The position numbers were made by a program, and so were the translations under genes. A DNA stretch of 64,000 nt from Sophora flavescens (taxonomy: Eukaryota > Streptophyta > Magnoliopsida > Fabales > Fabaceae), in contig CM061067.1 in the NCBI GenBank assembly GCA_030762895.1, forward strand, positions 50,679,667-50,743,666, in the 5' to 3' direction. Positions 22,971-34,562 of this stretch are shown here, in pieces; within the stretch, counting starts at the first letter, position 1, and every line of letters starts with the position of its first letter. The notes beneath the pieces are model-generated. The model was not told the DNA's origin. It was given only the letters and a program-made list of their open reading frames with translations, and searched no databases.

Positions 22971-23844
22971 TGATGTTCGTCGTGCGAGCGCACGTGCGAT
23001 TCCGGCAAGTGTACCGGATTGTCGCCAAGTAATAAAAGATATCGATCCCACAGAGACTGTGATCTCGAATCACAACTAATTTTCAATTTGGTAAATCTGG
23101 ACTGTAAGGAAGGGATTTGAAAAAGGATTTGATATTTTGAAAAGGTTTTGAATTTGAATTAAGAGATAAATAAAACAGAAAACAAATCTATTTGTGGTTT
23201 TTGGATCTAAATGGATTCCTAGGGATTTGGGTTACCTACGAGGCTGTTTATGTTACTAATCTGATTTACCCTTGTTAATTATCGAAATTGCCTTGAAGGC
23301 GAGTTTATCCTCAAATAGCTTAAGCTCCCTCTCGGGTTACAAAAACCGTGCCCAATTGAATCAACCCCTACTCTCGTGGTAGTCGAATTCAGATCGGACC
23401 CTTTGCGTTTCGTGACAACTCGTTGATCCTCGAAGGAAGGCTTCTAACTCTCGTGATTTCAGTCCTAAGTCTGATTCTATAGATCCGACACCTAAGTTCA
23501 CCACTAGGTTCCTCCTTAGAATACCTATGACACGCAAACAAGTGGCCACCGAATTTACGAGTGATTCAAACACTAGAAATCAGATCTAAAACAAAATCGT
23601 AATTAACAAAGATATTACATCAAATTAACAACATAAATCAGATCTCGGGCATGGCTCCAATCCCTAGAAACTAAACTACTACTCAAGCATTGTCATGGTG
23701 ATGACAAGCTTGGTTAACAACACCACGAAAACCGCCTTACCCGTTCCAAAGTAAAAATAACCAAAAATCCAATTAAATGTCCCTAAACTACATGAAAATG
23801 CATGCAAAATGATAGACAAAGATGAGGTGAAATCACACTCATCA
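22971..23844 (-). repeat. 5' LTR of element B
   Basis: The transcription-proximal LTR (minus), followed by PBS and gag. It is collinear with 17876-18747. Confidence 0.9.
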
Positions 23845-24291
23845 TTGATCATCACGATCTCCCCAATGGTTTTCATTAGCTTGACCAGCTATATGTATAA
23901 TTCTGGGGTAGCGAGTCTTGTCAGTTTTTGATTTGGCTACTGAGAGCCATGAGTTTTGGTATGGTTCTGGACTACTTGTTACTTATATGTATATGTCTTT
24001 CTTTTCTTTACTTAGTTTGACGGAGAATGGCCTATACTTATGAGGGCTCTTTTGTTATCTCCTATTAGGGGTAGAGTGTATTTAAAAGATGATGCATATA
24101 TATAGATATACATATACGTTTGTTTATGTTTACTATGGTTCGATGTTTTAAAGAAAAAAAAATTCAGCACTATTTTCGTAAAGAGACATTTACTCTAAAG
24201 TATATTTTCCGAAAGTAACCAGCGATCAATAATTTAATTTTCCGCTTTTGGGAAAACTATGTGATGACCCTATAAGGGGTGTCGCATACCA

Positions 24292-26014
24292 TACTCTACT
24301 CACTCAATCATGATCACGTTCTTCGATTATTTTCATGATTCAATGCCTTGTTCATTATTTTCAATTCTTAGATCTAGAACTTCAAAAATCTCTAGAAAAT
24401 TATAGAAAAATCCTTTTAATGTGATTCCAATTTCTATGATCTTCATATGACTTCTATTTTCATTATCCAAAAGCTTGAAATTTTTTGATATTTCGAGCTA
24501 TTGTTTTTAGAGTTGGCCGAACCATGCTCAAAATGGGTTTGGTAGTTTTTCTCCATTTTTAACTTGTTGTTTTGTTGATGATTCATGGCTAGGTTTTGGT
24601 TGTGCAAAATCTTGAGTTCTAGGTGAACATCATCCTCTTCTTGCTTGAGTATCAAGTGGTCAACAAAGGTATGGGGGAGATTACCATCATCCTACCTTAG
24701 GATAGACATGTTGATGGTTTACTTAGTGTTATTTAGTGTAAATGGTCTTATAAATTATAAGTATATAATTTGTGTAATTTATTGATTTATATGGGTGTGA
24801 TCCTCTTGGAGGGATTGATTGATGTTTGTGTTTGTGGTAGAATTACTATTGATGTTGAATATGATTATATGATGCATGACTACATGAGAAAATTATATAA
24901 ATCACTTTTTAGGCCATTCGGCCTTGGCTGTTTAAATGGGTTTAATGATGTGTTAAATTGTTTGAGTAATTTTTTATGAGAAGTAAATGAATATATAAGA
25001 ATATAGAAATTGGTTTGGATTGATTTGGATGTGTATAATGAAAGTTATGGATTTATGAGTCCTTAGGGACTAAATTGCAATTTCTGAGAATTTTAGTGAC
25101 TGCACTGAAATTCGTGTTCTTGAATGTTAATATTGTAGTCCTTGATGAGACAAAACCATAGAAATTGGTTTGGTGTTAATTGGATTAATACATAAAAAGT
25201 TATAAGCTTTTTGGTGAAAAAGGACCTTTTTGCAATTATTGAAAAATATTTGGTGCAGAAAAGTGATTTCTGGAAAATTTGAGGGCAACTGAAAATTATT
25301 TCTAAAGAAGTTTGTTTGATGTGATTTGGAGTTATAAATAAAAATTTACAAGGTTTTAAGTGAAAAAGGACTATGTTGTAATTAATGAAAGTTTAGGGAC
25401 TAAAATGCAATTTTAGAAAATAAATGTAATTGGACAGTTAGAAACTGTTTTCATGCTGATAAAACTGTTCTAAAACTCCAAAATGAGTTTTGGACTATTA
25501 GAGTGTAAAATCGCTGAAAAATGATTTACGCGATTTACAAAATTAACGACGTTCGGTCAAATTTTAGGAATTTTGTATAAATGATGTAAAATCGGTGTTT
25601 GAACTTTTCCCATGAGTAATATAACTTAGGAGAATAAGACATTTGAGGTTAAGAACCATATCTTTAAAAGTTGGGCTTTTTAAGCCTAAATTAAGTAAAA
25701 AGCGGCAAAACCGTTGTTTAACGTTTTAAAGATATTATTATTATAAACATATTTCGGCCTGTTGTTATTTACTGGCGTTGATATTTCCGCCTTCTTTCTG
25801 AATATGTATGACTGATAATACTTGAAACTTGGTTTGTATAATATTGATGCATAAGTTGATGTTATATGTTAAAGACTATGTATGGAATTATTGCGAAAGA
25901 GAAAAGAAAAGAAAAAAAACCCGTATTTTTGGTAAAATAATTATTTTCCGTTTTAGTCGGTCTTATAAAAATAGAAATGTCACAGACAATGTAGCGCCCG
26001 ATAATGGTGTTACA
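24292..26014 (+). repeat. 3' LTR of element A, second part
   Basis: Resumes after the target duplication TACCA (24287-24291) and ends GGTGTTACA at 26014. Positions 25144-25193 are identical over 50 bp to the stump beside the PBS at 2340-2389. Positions 25725-26014 are matched, inverted, at 2045-2330. The small ORFs here are not convincing. Confidence 0.85.
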
Positions 26015-27593
26015 TCCTGCTCTCATACCAAGTGTAGGATCAAGCACTTACGGCTAGGCTAAAAGTTATAACTGTTAGTCAAGGCGCAACTTTATTTCCA
26101 TAAGACTAACAGCAGTTAGTGTCATGTTTCGATTTGACTATGACCCCACCTGACCTTGCCACACCCGACTACGTCCCCACAGGGCCTCGCAAGAGACACT
26201 ACCAACAAATCTTTGTTTTTGGATTAATAAAAATAAAATCACTTGGGAAAACAATGGATTATAAGAAATAAAATGATTAATTTATTAAATTAAATTTTTT
26301 AAATATTTCCTTCATTAATTTATTTATCATATTTGTAATTATTTTCATTTCTATAATGGCCATTAATGTAAAAAAAACGACGGTCAAAATTGTCATAATT
26401 CACTTATAAAAAACCACACATTTTTTTGTAGTGTATGTTACTCGTATTAACAAATAAACAACTAAATTTGTCGCCAAAACTAACAGAAAACTGACTTTGC
26501 CATTAAAGATTTTAGTAACCAAATTAACTGTTATCAATTAACGAATGATGAGGATTTTATGATCCTGGTCGGCATGGCTTCTTCTAATTAGGTTTTGATG
26601 ACTCATCAAGTTGATATCACGAATCAAGTTCGATGTGCTTGGTACGTTCATAGAATGTGGGTTTGCTAGCAATGTGGATGAAAGATGGTTGTCGCATAAT
26701 AATAAAATCATTGAATCAGTGGAAGGCAATTGAAGTCTTTTAACAAATAAGACAACCACTGAGCTTCATAAACGAAAACTAGTAGCATATTATTTGCTAT
26801 CAAGATACCCTATGTAGTCAGAACCACTTTTTTTTCCTATAGGCAAATGTTAGTGTTAATATTATTATTTTGTTAGTGAGTGGGGTTTGAACCCTCAACC
26901 TCCTTATCATTCCACACCTTAACTCCCTCACCCCAACCACCAAGTCAACCTTATAACCCCTGTAGTCGGAACCACTAAAACCACTTAACCAAAAATGAAA
27001 AGTGTTTTGGAGTTAAGAATTGAGCAAGTAAAGTGGCACTGCATTTGGGGAAAAAACTAAAAAAGGAAAAGAATGAAGGACAATGGAAGTTAAGAAAAAT
27101 AAATATTATCTTTCCATATTTTATCATAATTTTTACACTTTAATACTAAAAATTTATTAATTATCTATTATTACTTTTAAAGTAAAAACCTTATGATCAA
27201 TAATTATTAAATAGTTATAAAAATGATTTAAAGAAAATTGTGGTGAAAAAAAATTAAGATTCGAGTGAGAACGAAGAGAATTATTCCCACTTAATTGTTT
27301 CAAAATATTTACTCTTTCTTAATTATCTTGTGATATTGTTGTGTAGGAGAGTTGAAAAAAAGTCAATACAAAGCTTTAGTAATAAATAAAAATAATTGTA
27401 TTTATTTAACTAATTATTTATTATTAAAATACTTAAAACATTTTATTATTATTTGTAAGTGAAATTATAATTTACTATATCCTAAAATTTGAGTCATGTT
27501 CGACTTAGTTTCTAAAGTTTTTTTTTTTTATCTCGGACATTTGTTCAAAATGACTCCTCCATTCAATTTTTTGTTAAAAATTGTGACGAAAAG
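26015..27593. other. AT-rich interspersed sequence, no gene seen
   Basis: Nothing codes convincingly. GCTCTCATACCA at 26019-26030 is a near match, on the minus strand, to a tRNA-Met PBS and could mark an old element. TTTTTGTAGTG ending at 26432 looks like a lone CACTA-like or MITE end, with no partner found. The segment 26876-26960 (TGGGGTTTGAACCCTC) is the sort of B-box-like word often seen in plant dispersed repeats. Confidence 0.3.
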
Positions 27594-28330
27594 TAGGGGT
27601 GAGCGTGGGATGGGTTGGGACGGGTCATGTTTGTCCCTTATCCGGCCCTAAACATTGATAGAGCCAAATTTTTGAACCAGAACACTCCCCTAAACCCGAA
27701 GGAACCCGGTCATATGCGGGTTAGTTTAAGACCGGGTCTAAATGAGACGGGAACGGGTTGACCCGAATTTAAATAATTCTTTGTAAACACAATTCCTATG
27801 AGTGGGAAAATGTTAATTTTTGTTATAATGTAAAATATCAACAAAAGATGCTACCTAAAAGTCACCAATTGACCCAAAATTATATGTTACAAAATATCAA
27901 CAAATAAATCATTTTGCTAGATCCTTCCTTGATGCTCATGTAACCAAAGCCACATTGTTAAAAATAAAATGCTCTCATCAAACAAGATTCTTTCAATGTC
28001 ATAAAAGCCACAAAATGCTTCCTAAAAGCCACCAATTGGGCTAGTGTGAGACGTGAGATGTGAGAGTAGAAGTTTAGTAATTTACTTCATACTTCTTCCT
28101 AAGTGACCGCACATGAAACATATTCTAGGGAATGATAAAAATATATTTTTATTATATAGGACGAGTTGGGTAGCTCGAAGGTCAACCTGGATCTGTCCCT
28201 TACCCAACTGTCGGGTCACAAAGTGGGACTCGGGTTCGTCCCTTCTCTTATGTGGGTTAGGGTCAGACTCAGCCCGAATACCACGGATTGGGACAGGTTC
28301 TAGGGCCGGGTCAGATTTTGCACACCCCTA
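27594..28330. mobile_element. hAT-type non-autonomous element (737 bp)
   Basis: Starts TAGGGGTGAGC and ends GCACACCCCTA, forming imperfect terminal inverted repeats. It is flanked by an 8-bp duplication with one mismatch, ACGAAAAG (27586-27593) and ACGGAAAG (28331-28338). The GC-rich GGGTTNGGACGGG-type words near both ends contrast with the AT-rich middle. No transposase; the 28113-28331 ORF is a by-product of the GC-rich end. Confidence 0.85.
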
Positions 28331-28499
28331 ACGGAAAGTGATATGTGTGATACACGGGACTATATTTGGACAAAAACATCCATTTATTTAGATATAGCCA
28401 TTACCGACAAATTTTGAGATAGATGCATATAAGAAAAAGAATGTAAGTTGATATTTTGAGATAGATTTTGAACACTTCATTAGTTCAAGTTTGATATAA

Positions 28500-29600
28500 A
28501 ACAACAGCAAGGATATAACATACCATGTCATTATAAGACAACAATAATTTGTTCCTTTGAAGTTCCTGAAATAGGCACAATAAGGACAGCAGTAGATATT
28601 AAAATAATGCCATAAACTTTAGTATCTTTTCCAATAAAAGAAAAAAAAATCTACTAAAGAGAGATGTTAACAATACAACTAAAGGGAGGAAAACATGTCC
28701 ACCTAAACAGAAAAGGCAAAAGAAAACAAAGTGTGAAATATATCAAAGCATTAGAAAGAACCTACAACTACGAACATATTCTTATTCCACCAAATATGTA
28801 AGGGAAAGGAGACCCCCTTGTGAATGCAGGCATTGTTACTACTTACAACCAATTACCAAAATTTACCCGAGAATTGTATTAGTATAATAACAAACTTCCA
28901 CACAATTTTGGTCTCCTTATTGCTGTCTAAGCCTTTGAACTGTATCAAGTAAAACAAAACAAAAAAAAACTTCACGTTGTGCTGGGCAAACCCATGTGCA
29001 TACAGTTTTTCCCCCCTAATAAGGTGAATTATGAAATGCAGTTTGATGTGATTGAGATAAACTCAAAAATCTAAAAACAGTAAATCTAAATACAAAATTT
29101 TCCCTAAATCTAAATAAGAGTGATGAACAAAATTTGCAAAAGTTGAAGTTAAAAAAAATTTACATGTTGCTTAAATAATTTAAAAAGGCTCTCTTTCTTA
29201 TCAGGCATATCGCTCAAAACACCTAACGCCATTTTAGGCATGTACCTTGATCAATTACAAAACAATCAATAGTAGAAGTAGCATAAACACTTAGAGCAAC
29301 ATGGAAGTTGAGGGGTGAATGAATAATACCTTTGGGAAAGATGAGAATTGACGACGGAAGTAGTGTGAGATGTTGCGGAGGAAGAAATGGAGGACCAATT
29401 ATCCCTGTATGATGCCAATTGTGACCACTGGTTCCTCAGATTATGTTGCGCCGCTTGCCTCCATAGCCTCACCATTGATGACGGAAGTGGGTTTCCATTG
29501 CTCGCTGCTTGAGTTCAGTTCAATTTGGGGAAAGGGGATATTGTGAGATGGAGCGTTTTCTGCCCTAGGGTTAGGAGGAATAGAGGTCTTAGAGAGAGAG
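28500..29600 (-). pseudogene. Captured gene fragment, first exon plus downstream pieces (unassigned)
   Basis: On the minus strand a GA/CT-rich 5'UTR-like stretch (about 29560-29610) precedes an ATG near 29475. The frame starts MVRLWRQAAQHNLRNQWSQL and is rich in Arg and Ser, with few acidic residues, as in mitochondrial targeting peptides. It ends at a plausible splice donor (CCCAAAG|GTATTATTC, about 29330). Further in is a clean mini-exon, 28524-28565 (acceptor TATTTCAG, peptide ELQRNKLLLSYNDM, donor GTATGT). I do not recognise the protein. Introns are retained, so it is DNA capture by a neighbouring element or a decayed host gene. Confidence 0.45.
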
Positions 29601-29639
29601 AGGGGGAGAGCTTTAGGCTAAAATGCGATAGATTTAGTG

Positions 29640-29854
29640 AACTGTAAATATTAGCGTCTGCAAGTCCGAAGCTATTATCAAATTTTACTTGAGCATTGGT
29701 CAGGCCCACACAAATTTTGCAAAAAATTTAAAAGAAAAAATTTGCGACCTAGCGACGATTTAGTGTCCATTTGGCCTACGCTATGTTGCAAAATTAGCGT
29801 TGGCCATGAGGCCCATGCTAATTTCCGCAGCTATTTTGCTGTTTTCTTGTAGTG
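29640..29854. mobile_element. Right end of a CACTA-like element
   Basis: Ends CTGTTTTCTTGTAGTG at 29854, the complement of CACTACAAGAAAACAG, a common plant CACTA terminus. The preceding 200 bp hold degenerate words (GCGACCTAGCGACG, ATTAGCGTTGGCC, GCTAATTTCCGC) that look subterminal. I could not find the left terminus in the window. The end abuts the transposase remnant that starts at about 29881. Confidence 0.5.
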
Positions 29855-29880
29855 TTCTCTTTTCTTACTTTGGGTGGTTA

Positions 29881-31206
29881 CTGGACGTCAAAGTGTCACA
29901 TAGTTACTGTTCAAATGTCAAGAGGCTTGTGTCAGTGAACGATTTGAAATTAGTTGGCTTAAAGTCTCATGATTGCCACATCTTGATGCAACAACTACTA
30001 CCTGTGGCTATTCGTGATTGCACTCCTAGAAATGTTAGACATGCCATAACTAGATTTTGCTATTCTTCAATGCTATATGTAGCAAAGTCATTGATCCCAA
30101 GAAGTTAGATGAGTTGGAAAAAAAGGCTGCCATTATCTTGTGCCAATTGGAGATGTATTTTCGTCCTTCATTTTTTGACATCATGGTTCACTTAATTGTT
30201 CATCTAGTGAGGGAGATTAGATTGTGTGGCCCTGTTTATTTAAGGTGGATGTACCCAGTTGAGCGATACATGAAGATCTTGAAAGGTTATGTGAAGAATC
30301 CACAACATCCAGAAGCATCTATTGTTCAAAGGTACATTGCAGAAGAAGCTATCGAGTTTTATTCATACTACATTTCTGAAACGTAACCTATAGGGATTCC
30401 TAAGTCTCGTCATGAGGGAAGATGTGAAGGTAAGGTTACACACGGTGAAACTGTTATGGGCAAGGGTCGGGAGGAAGTGTTTCAAGCACATTTGTATATA
30501 TTAAATAACACTGATGAAGTTCAACCTTACTTATGTGAGCACAAAAGGAAAGTCAAGGAAGAAAACCCTCGAATGAACGAAACGTGGTTGTTGAACAAGC
30601 ATAACAAGACTTTCTTACAAAGGTTTAAAGAAGAAATTCTAAAGGATGGTAGTACCGCTTCCGATACATTAAAATGGCTAGCACGTGGGCCTAACTTTAA
30701 TGTCATATGTTGGAGCGATTCTGATATCAATAACTTTTCCTTTTATACATAGCCCCAGGATGACAAGAGTACCATGCAAAATAGTGGGGTTATGATCGTG
30801 GCTGAATCCATGCACTTCTCTAGTTCAAAAGTTACAAACCCCATTATGGCACCCAGCTCTTACTTTGGAGTCATTGAAGAAATTTGGGAGGCCGTTTACA
30901 CTAAATTTACAGTGACAGTTTTTAAATGTAAGTGGGTTGACAGTAAAAGTGGTGTACAAACCGATGAATTAGGATTTACAATTGGTAGACCTTAACAAGG
31001 TTGGTCATACGGAAAAGCCTTTCATCATGGTTTCCCAAGCAAAACGAGTGTTTTATATTAATGATCCTTCTAACAAAAGGTGGTCAGTAGTTCTCCAAGG
31101 AAAAAACATGCATAATGGTAGTGATGAAAATCAAATTCAACTATTGTTATATATGAGACTCCTTCTTTCTCATGACAGATGCCTACTTTCATTGAGGAAA
31201 GTGTAG
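29881..31206 (+). pseudogene. CACTA TNP2-type protein, DUF4218 and DUF4216 regions
   Basis: 29881-30380 matches the DUF4218 pattern (LKSHDCHILMQQLLPVAIR, then VHLIVHLVREIRLCGPVYLR, then PVERYMKILKGYVKNPQ). 30450-31130 matches DUF4216 (SYFGVIEEIWE, then FKCKWVDSKSGVQTDELGF, then DPSNKRWSVVLQGKN). These regions lie C-terminal to the catalytic part in plant En/Spm-type transposases. The frame shifts near 30060, has in-frame stops at 30384 and 30750, and shifts again near 30985. The N-terminal catalytic part is absent, so it cannot be active. Confidence 0.85.
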
Positions 31207-31566
31207 TGGACGATGTACTTGCCACTCATGATGATCATAATGAAGGGATATTGATCTAAACTTGACCATAGTGTAAGTTATGTTTTTTTTATTTTATCCA
31301 CAATGTAATTTTTGTTTTTTCAGCTATCCATGGTAATTAATTATATTTGTGTTTGTTGATGACTTAATTTAATTAATGTTGAATTTAGTTGAACTTGAGA
31401 AGGCTTTGGCGGAACAGACTCGAGGGAGCGCCAATATAGAATTAGAGGCTAATGCATAGATTTATGTTTTAGGTACTTAGAACATATATTATTAGTTTGT
31501 GTATGTAATAGATCTTGACTTAGTTAGCTTGATCAATTTTGGTTGTATATATGATTTCTTGTTATA

Positions 31567-31568
<2 letters not shown>

Positions 31569-31628
<60 letters not shown>
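31569..31628. repeat. (AT)30 microsatellite
   Basis: An uninterrupted 60-bp AT dinucleotide run in the 3' noncoding part of the CACTA remnant. Confidence 0.95.
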
Positions 31629-31630
<2 letters not shown>

Positions 31631-32064
31631 ATTCTGTCATTTGGTATGAATTCGAGATGATCTTAGGGTTGTATGTATGCATCTGGATGCTTCTGTGTGT
31701 GTATCTTTGAATTTTAGCTGGTGCATATTTATGTGCAGTAACTGAAAGCAAACCAATTTATTAAAAAAAATAAAAACACTTGTAACAATGGTTCTTGATA
31801 TTACCGCTGTTACAAGTTAACTTGTAACAGGGGTTCTCGATATAATCAATATTACAAGTTGACTTGTAACATGCTTTGATCGGTCAATACGCTACTTGTA
31901 AAGGTGGGTTTCCATAGAACCGATGTTACAGGTTAACTTGTAACATCGGTTGGAAAATCGACATTACAAGTTAAACTTGTAACATCGACTAAAATAACAT
32001 CGCCTTCTAAACCGACGTTATAAGTCAATTTTAACCGACGTTAAAAGTGTTTCCTGAACTAGTG

Positions 32065-34528
32065 TTTTGGTTCCCAATAACTAAGTAAATCTATCTTAGA
32101 TTATCTTTTTAGAAGTAGCAATAGAGTTATCCTCAGGTCAGAGACTTACCAGGAAGCTAATCTAAGCTGGGTGGGGTGGAAGGGTTTTGTGTTGGGAAAT
32201 AATGATGCAGAAAATAAAAAAAAATTTGTTGTGGTGTTGGTTGTTGGAGTGAGGCAACAAAAAATATGGTGTTTCGTCTGTGTTTTTGGGCTTATATGGA
32301 GCTGGGGGGGTTATAATAGTATGGTTGTTATTGGTATTAATAGGGTGCTCGGGAGATTCTCTTTGTCTATAAAACAAAGGGTTCTCATTCTTATCAGTGG
32401 CTTTTGAGAGGTAAATAGAAATTATCTATTTTCAACAAGGAGTTTGGTGGGTCTTTTCTTTTGCGGGTTGGTTGGAGAGGAATTTGGTCATTATGTGGTA
32501 GGGTGTGCATGTGGAGTTTGGGTTGGTTGGGTTTGCTTTGATCAGTGGTTAAGGGTGCTAGGTGGTAGGTCCGTGATGTTGCTAGGGCCGTGTAGAGCAA
32601 TTTTATGGCCTAAGTTAAAACTTTTAATTAAAGAGACTTTTTTTTGAAAGAATTAAAGAGACTTATTATAATATAATTATAAATTTTTATATTAATCTTC
32701 TAGTCTTTTAAATTAAAAAATTATTTATCAATAAAATATTATAAAACTTAGATCTATTATCGACTCTGTCTTGACAGAGTCAATGGATCATTGGTCAAAC
32801 TAGTAAATCACTGATTGAACCGCTTAAATCTATACATATTAAAAAATTCTAAATTTTTTAAAACTTATAACACTTAAAAAATTTATAAAATAACTCACGC
32901 TATACTTTAAAATTTAAAAAAAAAAATCACAATACAAATTATTATAATTTAACAATATCATTTTTGTTAATTTTAAATGAAATAATCTTCTTCTGATGGG
33001 AAAATTACCCAAAAAATAAATTCAACATAATTATTTTTTATAAATAAAATAACATAAAGTATATTGGAAGGTCTAGATAATAAGTGTTGACAAAGTGGGG
33101 GCCTAAGGCAATAGCCTCAATGACTTTGCCTTTTCCACGACCTTGGGTGTTGCTTTTACTGTGGCGTAGGGGGATGTTTGGGGTGGAATTATAGCTTGGC
33201 CCCAATGGTGCTTATGTAGTTAAGATATGTTTTTAGTGTTTGCTGGTCTTACCTAGGTCAGGGTGTCTGTAATCTTAATATTGGTTTGGTAAAAAAGCAG
33301 TATTATATTTATAGTTTGTTTGTCACTCTTGGTTCTCTATTTGTATATGGGTTAAATTACCTAGTACTATTTTTCAATATACATTTTGCTTATAAAAAAA
33401 CTCTAATATTGCTTTTATAATAAATGTTTAGAAACAACTAGTATCCAATAAAATACTTAAAAAAATCATCATAAATACCATATCTCTGATAAAATAAATG
33501 TTGTAAAGTCTCCTATAAGCTTCTCTCATAAATATGAACAATTAATAGTTATCTTTTCATTAGTACTTAGAAGGTATTTCAAAGGAGAACAAGATTCTGC
33601 TGTCCAAAAATTAGTTATGAAACCATTCCATGACAGCTTCGAGGGTGGGAGACTATGTCATGTCTCCCACCATGAGTGAGTCCTTATCTGTAAATAAAAT
33701 TTATTTTCCCCCTTCCCCTTATCTCTCACTCCCCTCTCTCCCCTCATCCCTCCTCTGGCCCCATCCCCACCCCTACCACCTCAGCCCCCTCCTCCTACCA
33801 TCACCCCTCATCTCATGGAACTCGGCGGACTCGTCATCGATGGTGGCAACGGCCAACGAGTGGTACAGAACACCGAGCGTTGAGAACAACGGGGTGGAGG
33901 CAGTGTAAGAGAGAACAAAGGCGAATGTGAAGAGGAGAGGGGTGACAGAATTCATTGGCGGTGGCGGTGTTGATCGGAACCTTCGAAGTCGTCGCTTGGG
34001 CATCGTAAAAAATGTAAATGGTGGAGATGAAAAATAGAGTTTCTAAAAATCAAAGCCATAGTTTCTGAACAGACTATGGAATGTTACTGCGAACGATGAG
34101 GTTACAATGTTTTATCAATCAATTTCCTCTTACAATGTTTCATTACAGATTAAGAAAGAAGATGCGAGTCTAAAAGCCTTCCATTTGATTTTATCAAACA
34201 TCTTCATCTCCACTGATTTGGTGCAACGTTACTGTGCACGATAAGGTTACAATATTTCCCTAGTGGTAGGGAGGGTGGCGGAGGCGCTGTGAGGGTGGGG
34301 GAATGGGAGGGGAGCAGTGGCGGAGGCGGTGTGGAGATGGAGGATGAGGAAGAGGGAGGGAAGGGGATGGAGTGATATGAAAAGTAAGGCTATGCCGTTT
34401 GCCGTTTGCCCCTTGTAACAAAAAAAAAAGTATATTACTGAATTTCCGTATATTTGCAAGTGGGGAAATTTTAGAAAAAAAGTTGAAAAAAATTGATTTC
34501 ATATTTGTTTTCAACCTAAAAAGTCACG

Positions 34529-34562
<34 letters not shown>

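Larger units (their letters stand above)
17876..23844 (-). mobile_element. Element B: gag-protease-only Athila-like LTR retrotransposon
   Basis: Two LTRs of 872 and 874 bp (17876-18747 and 22971-23844) begin TGATGAG and end CATCA in minus orientation. They are flanked by the perfect 5-bp duplication TTGAT (17871-17875 and 23845-23849). The PBS is of tRNA-Asp type. Only a gag-protease reading frame is present; RT, RNase H, integrase and the third ORF found in relative C are missing, so it is a TR-GAG-like non-autonomous element. The LTRs differ by about a dozen substitutions by eye, mostly near one end, so insertion is fairly recent. Confidence 0.92.
7904..24286 (+). mobile_element. Element G: solo LTR (Tekay/Del-like), twice interrupted
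   Basis: Starts TGTAACACCCTG at 7904 and ends AGGGGTGTCGCA at 24286 in target site TAGCA/TACCA. After removing the CACTA element and element B about 4.4 kb remain, without PBS, PPT or pol, so it is a very long solo LTR. It is the inverted relative of F (49831-53786); for example, the run around GACGTCGGGGGTACTAAGG (10623) is matched on the opposite strand near 50880. G contains a 138-codon ORF (17462-17878) that F lacks. Nothing else in 7904-11016 looks coding. Confidence 0.85.
2340..26014 (+). mobile_element. Element A: Tekay/Del-type Ty3/gypsy chromovirus, interrupted
   Basis: The order is 5' LTR stump (2340-2389), PBS (2394-2405), broken gag, PR-RT-RNase H, INT with chromodomain-like tail, PPT and a 3' LTR beginning TGTAACACCCCG at 6961. 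The integrase-then-chromodomain order and the tRNA-Met PBS fit the Tekay/Del lineage. The 3' LTR is split by solo LTR G. Joining 6961-7903 to 24292-26014 gives an LTR of about 2.67 kb ending GGTGTTACA. Multiple stops and frameshifts make this copy dead. The flanking TSD cannot be checked because the left LTR is rearranged. Confidence 0.85.
29855..32064 (+). mobile_element. CACTA transposon remnant with transposase C-terminal region
   Basis: Carries a decayed transposase-associated coding region, then an AT microsatellite, then subterminal repeats (31776-32050) built from TTACAAGTTAACTTGTAACA, TAACATCGGTTGGAAAATCG and the like. It ends GAACTAGTG at 32064, the complement of CACTAGTTC. The left half, including the tnp2 catalytic part and left TIR, is missing; the sequence to the left is the foreign end at 29854. 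Its TIR differs from that of the 11020-17017 element, so they are separate families. Confidence 0.75.

Noticed and set aside
26380..26432. Possible CACTA or MITE right end TTTTTGTAGTG
   Set aside because: No matching left end or TSD was found, so it is mentioned only in the region note.
26876..26960. B-box-like GGTTTGAACCC, possible tRNA or SINE
   Set aside because: No cloverleaf, A box or tail could be assembled around it.
28113..28331. 72-codon ORF in the hAT-like element
   Set aside because: Made by the GC-rich terminal repeat of the element.
33630..34514. Several 70-90 codon ORFs on both strands
   Set aside because: They come from C/T- and G/A-rich low-complexity blocks that are open in several frames at once.
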